64,000 nucleotides of DNA, taken from positions 57,866 to 121,865 of the forward strand of contig DDQZ01000078.1 of assembly GCA_002343505.1 (NCBI GenBank), in the 5' to 3' direction. The notes under the pieces are model-generated. The model did no database searches. It saw only the letters and a list, made by a program, of their open reading frames with translations, and was not told the origin of the DNA. The position numbers were made by a program, and so were the translations under genes. This DNA comes from Verrucomicrobiaceae bacterium UBA2429. GTDB lineage: Bacteria > Verrucomicrobiota > Verrucomicrobiia > Verrucomicrobiales > Verrucomicrobiaceae. Numbering within the stretch: the first letter of the stretch is position 1; every line of letters starts with the position of its first letter. This document shows positions 53,468 to 61,593 of the stretch, in pieces.

Positions 53468-53595
53468 GGGAACCGCCAAACGGGCGGGCTACATGTCAAA
53501 CTTCGGCCCCAAGCGGGGAAGCGGCGAAAAAACCGGCAGAGTGAATCCCACACATTTTTTGAAACGCAAGGGCGGATTCAAACGCGGATTCAAGC

Positions 53596-54210
53596 TCACG
53601 CGCTGAGTTTCTCCAGCGCCACGAGCGCGGCGGCGTTGCGGCCGTCCACGCCGAGCTTGGTGAAGATGTGCTGCGCGTGCTTCTTCACGGTGTTTTCCGT
53701 GGCGCCGAGGATGGCGCCAATATCACCGTTGGACTTGCCTTGGGCGATCCAGAGCAGCACCTCCGCCTCGCGCGCGGTGAGGCCCAGCGCCAGCAGAGGA
53801 TCGTGGGAGCTGAAATCAGGGTGAAAGCCGTTGTGCTCGCGGAGTTTCTCGCGCTCGAGCCGCGCGCGGATGGCTTCGAGAATCTCCGAGGCGCTGGCCG
53901 GTTTGGTGAGGTAGTCGTCGGCGCCGAGGTTCATGCCCTGGCGCAGGTCGGAGCGGTCGCCGCGCGCGGTGAGGAAGATGAAGGGCGTGGCGCGCGTGGC
54001 CTCGGCGGCGCGCACCTGGCGGAGCACGCCGTGGCCGTCGGTGTCGGGCATGGTGATGTCGCACAAAATGAGGTCGGGCAGCTCGCGCAAAGCGCTGGCG
54101 ATGCCCTCCCTTCCATCGGCGGCGGTGCGGGTCTCATAGCCCTCCATGCGCAGGATGAGGGCGATGTTTTCGCGTGTGAGCGGCTCGTCTTCGATGATGA
54201 GGATTTTCAT
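53596..54210 (-). CDS. Response regulator, receiver plus LuxR HTH
   Basis: A 204-aa response regulator. The receiver is intact: Glu7-Asp8 (IIEDEP), phospho-acceptor Asp51 (LILCDITMPD), Thr81 (FLTARGD), Lys103 (YLTKPAS). The C-terminal LuxR-type HTH is LTAREAEVLLWIAQGKSNGDIGAILGATENTVKKHAQHIFTKLGVDGR (read in parts). The start at 54210 overlaps the histidine kinase stop by 4 bases, so they are translationally coupled; the kinase is the cognate partner. DNA targets unknown. Confidence 0.93.
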   Translation of the reverse strand: MKILIIEDEPLTRENIALILRMEGYETRTAADGREGIASALRELPDLILCDITMPDTDGHGVLRQVRAAEATRATPFIFLTARGDRSDLRQGMNLGADDYLTKPASASEILEAIRARLEREKLREHNGFHPDFSSHDPLLALGLTAREAEVLLWIAQGKSNGDIGAILGATENTVKKHAQHIFTKLGVDGRNAAALVALEKLSA

Positions 54211-56405
54211 GGGGGAGTAGGTGCGCAGGTTTCGCATGGGATGCGCACGGTGAAGGTCGTGCCTTCGCCGGAGTCGCTCTCGCAGGTGATGCCGCCGCCA
54301 TGGGCGCGCGCGCAGCGCTCGGCAATGGCGAGCCCGAGGCCGGTGCCGGCGGTTGTGTCCACATTGCTGCCGCGGTGGAAGGGCTCAAAAATGCGCGGGC
54401 GGTCCAAGGTGGGGATGCCGGGGCCGCGGTCGCGGATGGTGAGGACGCAGGCGCCATTTTGATAGTCCGCCCTGAACTCCACGCTCATCCCGGCGGGCGA
54501 GTATTTGACGGCGTTGCCGAGCAGGTTGCCCGCGATGTGCTGGAGCAGCCCGGCATCCAGCATGAGCGGCGGCAGGCCCGGCGCCACGGTGAGGTCCACG
54601 GGGCAGCGCCCGGCGCTGGCGGAGAGGATCTGGTCGGCCAGCTTCCGGCAAAAAGCGGCGAGATCGAGCGGGCGTGTCTCGCACGGCAGGCGGCCGGACT
54701 CCGCGCGTCCCAGCAGCAGCACCTCCTCCATCATGTCGGCCATGCGGCGCACGTTTTGCTGGATGCCGGTGATCTGGTGCGCGTGCTCCTCCTGGCTCAT
54801 CCTGCCGTTCAGCCGTTGGAGCACATCGCTGCAGGACATGATGGCGGCCAGCGGATTGCGGAATTCATGGCTGACGGTGAAGACGAAGCGGCTCCGCGCT
54901 TCGCTGAGCTCCCTTTCCTGCTCGAGCTGATCTTCCAGCCGCCGGGCGTTGTCACGCAGTTGCGCCGTCTGCGCGGCCACCTGGCGGCGCAGCATGAGGA
55001 TCCAGATGAAAAACAGGCCGATGACGCCGCCCGCGGCGCCGAGCCAGCGCATGAGATTCACCGTCTGCCAGAAGGGCGGCGGAGGCACGGCGCGAATGGC
55101 GGGAAAATCGTTCACATTGATGCGGAATGCGGCTTTGCCGATGACGCCCGGCGAAGTGGTGACCACGCCCTCCACGCGCGCATACTGTCCGGGCTGCACG
55201 GGCACCTCCCCCTGGCGGCGCTTTTGCACCATGGCGGCGAAGCCTGTCTCTCCCGACTCCATCCACAGCGTGTGGACGGCGAAGCCCTGGTAATCCGTGG
55301 TGATCTCCACATCCACGACCCTGCCCGTGATCGAAACGGACGCGCCCTCCATGTCCGCTTGCAGAATTTGCTCCGCCGAAGCCGGCGCGAAGGGGGGCGG
55401 CTCCACATGCCCGGTCACGCGCCACTCGCAACGCGAAAGGGACACATGGCCTCCGGCGGTGATGACTGGCATTCCCACCAGCTCGATCTCATCTCCCGGC
55501 TTCAGGTTCGGCTCCGAGCGGCCTGTTCGATAAGGCCAGCCGATGCCTTTGAGCAGGAAATGCGCGTTGTTTCCGCGGCCTGTGCCGGTGCCGTCTTGAA
55601 GATGGAACCAGCCGGCGTCCGACCAGTAAGTGACGACTCCCCTCACAAGCCAGCGCTGGTTGTCATGGGCTTCCAGCCCCTTCAGGCTGGCCATCGTGCG
55701 CAAAGGGCGTGTGAACACATCGGAAGACCCCGCCCGCAGGACTTTCAAATGCGGCGGCTCTGACGAAGCCAGAAAGAGACGGAAACCGCTGCGCAATCCT
55801 GCCGGGGAAAACTGGGGCATGGCAACACCCTCCAACTCGACATCCGCGTCCAGCAGGTCCAGCCTCGGCGCCAGCACCCTGTCCGGCTGCTCAGGCGGGG
55901 AGGCCTGCCACATGACCATGAAAGAGGCGTTCCCTGACTGCACCTGCAGGATCTGCACCTCGCCGCTGGCCGCGACTTCATGCACTGTGCCGGCAATGCG
56001 CACGCGCTGGTGCCTGGCATCGGAGGCTTCCAGCCTTTCCGCGCTGATTGCCTGTGGCTTGGGCAGCTCCGCCTTGCCAGTCTTGACCAGGGACTGGCCG
56101 CTGATGCCCAGGCCCGCCCCGCTGCCCGTGGTGGCGCCGCTGACCTCCACGAGATCCCCAGCCTCCACCTGCCCGCGGAGCGCCGCGCGGAAAATGCCGA
56201 TGCCTCCTGTTTCATCCTGGATGAAGATCCGCACTGGATCAGCGGCGGTCACCACGCCGCTTACCCTGACCGGGATGTTCGACTGGTTGCGCTTGAGTAT
56301 CTGCCCCACCGTCAGCCGTTGCGGCTCAGCCGCCTGTCCTCTGATGCCGCAAAAGGGCGGGCAGAGCAGGCACGCCAGCAGCACGGCTGAAAACGGGAAG
56401 CGCAT
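54207..56405 (-). CDS. Membrane histidine kinase with three OB-like sensor repeats
   Basis: A 732-aa kinase. The start at 56405 gives a signal-like N-terminus (MRFPFSAVLLACLLCPP); an ATG at 56459 would add 18 residues. The extracytoplasmic part (about 25-440) has at least three beta-rich repeats of the type IPVRVSGVVTAADPVRIFIQD, QRVRIAGTVHEVAASGEVQ and SVSITGRVVDVEITTDYQG, resembling OB-fold-like blades seen in Verrucomicrobia. A transmembrane helix (LGAAGGVIGLFFIWILML) is followed by HisKA (VSHEFRNPLAAI, His513) and HATPase_c (NLLGNAVKYSP, DRGPGIP, TGLGLAIAE). The ligand is unknown; the coupled response regulator is its partner. Confidence 0.92.
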   Translation of the reverse strand: MRFPFSAVLLACLLCPPFCGIRGQAAEPQRLTVGQILKRNQSNIPVRVSGVVTAADPVRIFIQDETGGIGIFRAALRGQVEAGDLVEVSGATTGSGAGLGISGQSLVKTGKAELPKPQAISAERLEASDARHQRVRIAGTVHEVAASGEVQILQVQSGNASFMVMWQASPPEQPDRVLAPRLDLLDADVELEGVAMPQFSPAGLRSGFRLFLASSEPPHLKVLRAGSSDVFTRPLRTMASLKGLEAHDNQRWLVRGVVTYWSDAGWFHLQDGTGTGRGNNAHFLLKGIGWPYRTGRSEPNLKPGDEIELVGMPVITAGGHVSLSRCEWRVTGHVEPPPFAPASAEQILQADMEGASVSITGRVVDVEITTDYQGFAVHTLWMESGETGFAAMVQKRRQGEVPVQPGQYARVEGVVTTSPGVIGKAAFRINVNDFPAIRAVPPPPFWQTVNLMRWLGAAGGVIGLFFIWILMLRRQVAAQTAQLRDNARRLEDQLEQERELSEARSRFVFTVSHEFRNPLAAIMSCSDVLQRLNGRMSQEEHAHQITGIQQNVRRMADMMEEVLLLGRAESGRLPCETRPLDLAAFCRKLADQILSASAGRCPVDLTVAPGLPPLMLDAGLLQHIAGNLLGNAVKYSPAGMSVEFRADYQNGACVLTIRDRGPGIPTLDRPRIFEPFHRGSNVDTTAGTGLGLAIAERCARAHGGGITCESDSGEGTTFTVRIPCETCAPTPP

Positions 56406-56668
56406 GGGCGCAAGATTCACGTCCGCGCCGGAAACGCTCAAGACAATTTGCTGTGTCATACCACCAAAGTAGAACAGGGCTGGCTTTTCAACGCGCGGAC
56501 TCTCCATGAGGTGTGCCGCTCGCTCCCCTCGGTTTTCCAAGTTCAGAGCGCATTCAGCGGTCTCGGTGAATCCGCGCATCAGGCACAAGCTGCATAATCC
56601 AGGAGTGCCATACCCTGCTGAAGCATATGGCCGCAGACTGGTGGTGAAACAGTCACACCATCGCCGCC

Positions 56669-59344
56669 ATGAAACATCTCATCCTGCTTTTTCTCACCAT
56701 CCTTCCGCCTGCCGCGGCCCTCCGCGCGCAAAGCTCGCAGACGATCAAATTGCATCCGCAAAGCAAGACTCCCGCAAGCCTCAGCCAGTTCGGCGGAGCC
56801 GCCGCCATGAATGACAAATGGATCATCATCGGCGAATATGGCAACAACCAGGGTGCAACGGCGGCGGGGGCCGCGCATGTCTTCGACGCGGTGACGGGCA
56901 AGCATCTGCGGCATATCGTCAATCCCAAGCCGCAGGACTTCGCTCTCTTCGGAGTCTCGGTGGCCCTGAGCGGGGACCATCTGCTGATCGGCGCCATCGG
57001 CGGGGGAAGCAACGGCCAGGGCGAAGCCTATCTTTATCATGCCGGCACGGGCGCTCTGCTGCGCACCCTGGAGGCGCCCTCCGGCAGCATGGAGTTTGGC
57101 GTCAGCGTGGCGCTCTCTGGAAAGACCGCCGCGGTCGGCGATCAGGACGCCGATCTCGGCTCGGGCGAGAAAGGCGCGGTGTTTGTCTATCCTGATGTGC
57201 TGGCGAATCAGGCTCCGCAGGTGATCGTGCCGGCGGACGCAATGCCAGGAGATGAATGGGGCATGAGCGTGGCCTTGAGCGGGCGCTTTCTGCTCGGCGG
57301 CTCGCCGAGTCATGACATGGAAAAAGGCGCCGCCTATCTCTTCGATCTCGGCACGGGCGCTCAACTGCGCAAATTCACCGGCTCAGGCAATGACAACCTG
57401 GGCCGCCGAGTTGTCATCGCCGGCGGCAGGGCGGTGCTCAGCGCGCCCGGAGGCGACTGGCCGGTGGCGGATGCGGGCATCGTGCGTGTCTATGACATGC
57501 AGAGCGGCATCTTTGCCTGGAATCTCGCCGCCCCCGACGGCCATGCAGGCTGCGGACACGGTTTTTCGATCGCCGCCAGCACAGATCACGTCCTGGTCGG
57601 CGCGCCATTGAAGACGGAGCCGAACAGCGGGGTCGCCGCCACGGGCAGCGCCTATCTTTACGATGTGAGATCAGGCCACCTGCTCAAACAGATCCGCCTG
57701 CCCGCGAGGAAGACGCAGGATTTCACCGGCTACGCGGTGGCCCTGAACCGGGGGAACGCGCTCGTGACCTCCCTGCTCGCTGACGAGACGGGTCCGAACC
57801 GCGGCTTAGCCGTGCTGCTGACCGGCCAGGCGGCCAGACTTGGCGCGCACAGTCTGGCGGTGCGCGGCGCCTCCGCGCCCGGCATCGTGGATGCGCGTCA
57901 TGGCAAATTCACGGAGCGCGCCATAAACCCGTCTGGCTACACTGTTTTTTGCGGCAGCCTGGAGGGCGCGGGCGCGTCGGGTGGCAAAACCGCGGGTGTT
58001 TTCAGCTCCATGACTGATGGCTCTTATGCCGACCTGGCGCTGACTGCCGGCATGGATCTGACTTCGCTGGGCATGGCGGGTGTGAAAGCGGTTTCGTTTC
58101 AGAATCCGGTCTGCAACAGCTTCAGCATGGGCGTCTTCCAGGCGAAGCTCGCGGGCTCCGGCGTCTCCCCTGCAAACAACCTGCTGCTGCTGGCTGACAA
58201 CGGCACGGAAGTCTATCCGCTCAAGCGCACCGGCTCCTCCGACCCCGCGCTTGGCAATGCCGTCATCGCATCCATCAAACAGGTGCTGCAAGGCTCAAAA
58301 AACGATCTCGGCCCGGCGGTGCTCGTGCATCTGAAGACAGGCGCTGGCGGTGTGGACAAGAGCAACGACAGCGCCCTGCTCGCCCTCAAAACCAAGGGGG
58401 ACGTTCAAGCGTTTGCACGCGAGGGCAACCTCTCGCCACCGGGTGACAACTTCGGGCAAATCCACCGCGCCGCGCTGGCGGTGGACCAGGCGGTGTTCTG
58501 CGCGGATCTGATTTCGCCGAAGCTCACCAACCAGGGGGTCTTTATCCTGAACACAACCACCAACGCCAAGGAGATGCTGCTCCGCAAAGGGGACGCGGCC
58601 CCCGGTGTCACGGGCGCGGTGATCAGCGCTTTTCTGGGAGAGACGGTGGATCAGGGGAACTGCGTCCTCATGCGCGGTCTCATCACCGGCCAGAGCATTA
58701 CTCCAGCTCAAAAGGAATGCCTGTGGCGCATGCCCATTGGCGGCATGGCATCGCTAGTGGCGCGCACAGGCACTCAGGTCCAGGGCATGGGCGGCGGCAT
58801 CACATGGTCAAAGTTCATCCAATACTGGACCGTTGGCGGCACCCAGGTGCTGGTGCATGGAAAAATAAAAGGTCCGGGCGTCGCGCCCGCCGCGGACCAG
58901 GTGCTCTGGCTCCTGCAGGAGGACGGCAGTCATCAGGTGCTGCTGCGCAAGGGCGACCCGCTGCCCGACTGCGGCAACCTGCGGGTCAGCGTCATCCAGC
59001 AGATCGCCGTCAACACCAGCCATGGGCGCTACACCGTGCGCGCCTCCCTGCTCGGCGCCCCGAAAGACGGGGACCAGGTCCTGCTCGCCGGACGCACACT
59101 CGGCACCAGCATCGCCCTGTCCTCCCTCCGCCAGCCCTTCCCGCGCCTGCGCAAAGGCATGGCCTATGACGGCGGCGATGGCGTCATTTCCAAACTGGCC
59201 GGCTTTTCATGGACGCCGCTCCTTCCAGGCCCCACCGGCGCGGGCGCGAACGGCCAGGCCCAGGCGCTCAACTTCCAAAACCAGATGGTGCTCGACCTCG
59301 GCTTCGCCAACGGAATCAACGAGGTGGCCGTCTTGAACCCATGA
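56669..59344 (+). CDS. Large secreted propeller protein with C-terminal repeat domain
   Basis: An 891-aa exported protein (signal MKHLILLFLTILPPAAALRA). Residues about 30-390 form FG-GAP-like/propeller repeats with recurring blocks such as FGVSVALSGDHLLIGA, FGVSVALSGKTAAVGD and WGMSVALSGRFLLGG. The remainder (about 400-890) is a second repeat type with blocks ending in pairs such as NPSGYTVFCGSLEGAG and VDQAVFCADL, resembling the choice-of-anchor/NxxGxxAF tandem-repeat class (DUF7453-like, from memory). Function unknown; adhesion or matrix roles are possible. Divergent from the kinase gene. Confidence 0.75.
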   Translation: MKHLILLFLTILPPAAALRAQSSQTIKLHPQSKTPASLSQFGGAAAMNDKWIIIGEYGNNQGATAAGAAHVFDAVTGKHLRHIVNPKPQDFALFGVSVALSGDHLLIGAIGGGSNGQGEAYLYHAGTGALLRTLEAPSGSMEFGVSVALSGKTAAVGDQDADLGSGEKGAVFVYPDVLANQAPQVIVPADAMPGDEWGMSVALSGRFLLGGSPSHDMEKGAAYLFDLGTGAQLRKFTGSGNDNLGRRVVIAGGRAVLSAPGGDWPVADAGIVRVYDMQSGIFAWNLAAPDGHAGCGHGFSIAASTDHVLVGAPLKTEPNSGVAATGSAYLYDVRSGHLLKQIRLPARKTQDFTGYAVALNRGNALVTSLLADETGPNRGLAVLLTGQAARLGAHSLAVRGASAPGIVDARHGKFTERAINPSGYTVFCGSLEGAGASGGKTAGVFSSMTDGSYADLALTAGMDLTSLGMAGVKAVSFQNPVCNSFSMGVFQAKLAGSGVSPANNLLLLADNGTEVYPLKRTGSSDPALGNAVIASIKQVLQGSKNDLGPAVLVHLKTGAGGVDKSNDSALLALKTKGDVQAFAREGNLSPPGDNFGQIHRAALAVDQAVFCADLISPKLTNQGVFILNTTTNAKEMLLRKGDAAPGVTGAVISAFLGETVDQGNCVLMRGLITGQSITPAQKECLWRMPIGGMASLVARTGTQVQGMGGGITWSKFIQYWTVGGTQVLVHGKIKGPGVAPAADQVLWLLQEDGSHQVLLRKGDPLPDCGNLRVSVIQQIAVNTSHGRYTVRASLLGAPKDGDQVLLAGRTLGTSIALSSLRQPFPRLRKGMAYDGGDGVISKLAGFSWTPLLPGPTGAGANGQAQALNFQNQMVLDLGFANGINEVAVLNP

Positions 59345-59356
59345 GGCCGCCGCCGC

Positions 59357-60415
59357 TCACCGTGCCCGCGTCTGAAAAGTCTCGCGGTGACCCGTGGCGG
59401 GCACATGCAGCGTGTAGCTGCCGCCGTCGGCGCTCACGGCGCAGTGGATGAAATGCGCGGCGCATCCCTCGCCCGTGTCACCGGCGTTGGCGATGCGCTC
59501 CTTTTCCGTGTTGTTGTGGCGGTCCTCGCGCACGTTTTCATGCACCTGGTAGATGGCCTTCAGGCTCGGCGCGCCGCGCAGGGAGTCAAAGGCGGTCTGG
59601 CTCGTACCCTTGCGCGGTCCGTTGTTGAAGACCGCCACCACCGGGTCCAGCGCGCGCAGCAGCAGCGGGTGGTTGCTGGAGTCGAGGCCGTGGTGATTCA
59701 CTTGATACAAGTCCACCCTGCCCGCGCGGTTCAGCGGGCAGACCAGCCTGGCCTCGAGGTTCCAGGTGAGATCTCCGCCATCGAAGAAACGGAAGCCGCC
59801 AAAGCCGAGCAGCAGCACGACGCTGTTCGCATTGTCGGAGAGGTCCGGCTCCTTGTCCGGCACGCTGCCGCAGTCCGGCGTGGCGGGCGCATCGGCGGCG
59901 GGCGGGATGAACTCCTGGTTCGCGCCCAGGCAGCGCAGGCTCAGCGGCACGCCGCCCTCCACCCGGCGCAGCGGCACCGTATCGCCCGGCTTCAAAACCA
60001 CGCGCTTCTCCACCGGCGCGTCGCGGTAGGGCCGGCTCGTCAGCGCCCAGCGCGCCTGGTTGCGCCCGCTGTCCGGGCTTTCCTCGGTGATGCCCTTGTC
60101 ATAAAGCGCGCCCACCGGCATCATCCGCGCCAGCTCCGCCAGGCCGCCGAAATGGTCTATGTGAAAGTGCGTGATCACCACATGATCCAGCCTTTTCAGC
60201 CCCGCCGTCTCCGTCGCCACCTTGTGAATGCGCGCCGCGTCGCGCCCGCCTGGATTGCCCGTGTCAATCAGCACCGACTCACCCGCCGGCGTCACCACCA
60301 GCGTGCTGCCCCCGCCCTCGGAGTCTATCCAGTAAATGTCGAGCGTGTCCCTGGCGCCGGCGGTGAAGGCGAGCGTGAAGATGGAAAGCAGAGCCGTGGT
60401 TCGTGGCAAGTTCAT
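59357..60415 (-). CDS. Secreted MBL-fold hydrolase, ComEC/Rec2-like
   Basis: A 352-aa exported protein (signal MNLPRTTALLSIFTLAFTAGA). The metallo-beta-lactamase motif is ITHFHIDHFGG (H-x-H-x-D-H), with LIDTGNPG upstream, NSVVLLLGFGGFRFFDGGDL and NHHGLDSSNHPLLLRAL downstream. That last set is typical of the ComEC C-terminal MBL branch. Substrate unknown; DNA or a nucleotide are possible given the ComEC kinship. It ends 13 bases from the propeller gene's stop. Confidence 0.85.
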   Translation of the reverse strand: MNLPRTTALLSIFTLAFTAGARDTLDIYWIDSEGGGSTLVVTPAGESVLIDTGNPGGRDAARIHKVATETAGLKRLDHVVITHFHIDHFGGLAELARMMPVGALYDKGITEESPDSGRNQARWALTSRPYRDAPVEKRVVLKPGDTVPLRRVEGGVPLSLRCLGANQEFIPPAADAPATPDCGSVPDKEPDLSDNANSVVLLLGFGGFRFFDGGDLTWNLEARLVCPLNRAGRVDLYQVNHHGLDSSNHPLLLRALDPVVAVFNNGPRKGTSQTAFDSLRGAPSLKAIYQVHENVREDRHNNTEKERIANAGDTGEGCAAHFIHCAVSADGGSYTLHVPATGHRETFQTRAR

Positions 60416-60442
60416 GATTGGAGAAGAAATAATCCGCCGGTT

Positions 60443-61354
60443 TTATCGCGCTTCCCGGCGTTTCACCACCTCAAACACCGCGCGGAAGATGAAGGCGTCG
60501 TTTTTCGCGGAGCGCTGGTTTTCCTCGGACCACCTGTCGTAGCCGAGTGCGCGGAAAGCCTCGTCATCCACGCGGCCGAGCTCCAGCAGCGCCTCGCGGA
60601 TGAACTCCCATCCTGCCAGCTCCTCGTCTTTGAGCACCGGGCTGCCGTCGGTGTATCTCATGGCGCGCAGCTTTTCCAGCGCGGGCGTTTCCGGCAGGAG
60701 GCCGCGCTTGTCCAGGCGCGCGGCGAGCGGATTCCAGAAGTGCTCCGATGCCTCGTAGGCCATGGCGGCGATCTCCGCCATGCGCGCCTCCGGCGGAGGC
60801 CATGATGACAAAATGCGCGCCGGTCCCAGTCCGCCCGCGCCGAGGGCGCGCTCGGACCAGCGCGCGGTGCCTTCGGTGAACCAGCGGTTCTTGAAAAAGG
60901 TCGCTCCGTTCTGGATGAGATGGAAGAACTCATGCGCGGGCGTCAGATTCGCCGGCGCCTTCACCGAGGTCGCCACATTGAAGCAGATGCTCAGCGCGCC
61001 CTTGGGATCACCGGGTTTGTTGAAGCGCTGCAGCTCGTCAAAGGCCACGCCGTTGGTTTTGAGCACATCCTTGTGTCGAAGATGGATGTCGAGGAACGAC
61101 GCCGTCTTGAAGCGCTCCGTGGCGAGGGGATCGGGGAAGCCGAGCACCTCGACAAACATCATCCGCGCCGCCAGCGTCTGCGTCATGATGTCCTCCACCT
61201 GGTCCGGGATGCCGTTTTCATTCGAGTCCGCGGCGTCCACCGCGTGCTGCCCCTCCGTGTGGTAATGAATGCGCATCATTTCGACTTGATGCACCTGCTG
61301 ACCTCGCGCGCTGGCGGCGAGGCAGACGAGCAGAAGAGTGAGGGCGGTTTTCAT
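60443..61354 (-). CDS. Secreted gluzincin-like metallopeptidase, uncharacterised
   Basis: A 303-aa protein with a signal peptide (MKTALTLLLVCLAASARG). The zinc motif is HEFFH (His141, Glu142, His145), with the third ligand in WFTEGTARW (Glu161), 16 residues after the last histidine. An N-terminal calcium-type loop is visible, DSNENGIPDQVEDI (43-56). It resembles peptidases of the M6/gluzincin kind, but I cannot assign the family. Start at 61354; the in-frame GTG at 61459 is in repeat sequence. Upstream is the minisatellite. Its stop lies 28 bases from the ComEC-like gene start on the same strand. Confidence 0.7.
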   Translation of the reverse strand: MKTALTLLLVCLAASARGQQVHQVEMMRIHYHTEGQHAVDAADSNENGIPDQVEDIMTQTLAARMMFVEVLGFPDPLATERFKTASFLDIHLRHKDVLKTNGVAFDELQRFNKPGDPKGALSICFNVATSVKAPANLTPAHEFFHLIQNGATFFKNRWFTEGTARWSERALGAGGLGPARILSSWPPPEARMAEIAAMAYEASEHFWNPLAARLDKRGLLPETPALEKLRAMRYTDGSPVLKDEELAGWEFIREALLELGRVDDEAFRALGYDRWSEENQRSAKNDAFIFRAVFEVVKRREAR

Positions 61355-61406
61355 GACAGTTGATGTGTCGAGCCTTACGAGACTGCGGCCGCGTTGTTGC
61401 GCGTTA

Positions 61407-61447
61407 TTGGAGTGAAGTCGTTGGAGTGAAGCCGTTGGAGTGAAGCC
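61407..61447. repeat. 14-bp tandem repeat, three copies
   Basis: TTGGAGTGAAGTCG, TTGGAGTGAAGCCG and TTGGAGTGAAGCC in tandem. The core TTGGAGT is the reverse complement of the core (ACTCCAA) of the 13-bp repeat further right (61506-61593), so the two arrays face each other and could fold together. Confidence 0.85.
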
Positions 61448-61491
61448 TTCAGGCGACACGGGAGCGCGCTCCGCTGCGGGAGGTCGGTGAA

Positions 61492-61593
61492 CAAGCTAAA
61501 GCTTGAACTCCAACGCCAAACTCCAACGCCAAACTCCAACGCCAAACTCCAACGCCAAACTCCAACGCCAAACTCCAACGCCAAACTCCAACT
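61492..61593. repeat. Palindrome plus 13-bp tandem repeat ending at the MurQ stop
   Basis: The palindrome CAAGCT-AA-AGCTTG (61492-61505) is followed by six copies of CTCCAACGCCAAA (61508, 61521, 61534, 61547, 61560, 61573) and a partial seventh that runs into the stop codon of the kinase-MurQ gene at 61593-61595. This is a small minisatellite and I see no gene in it. Confidence 0.92.
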
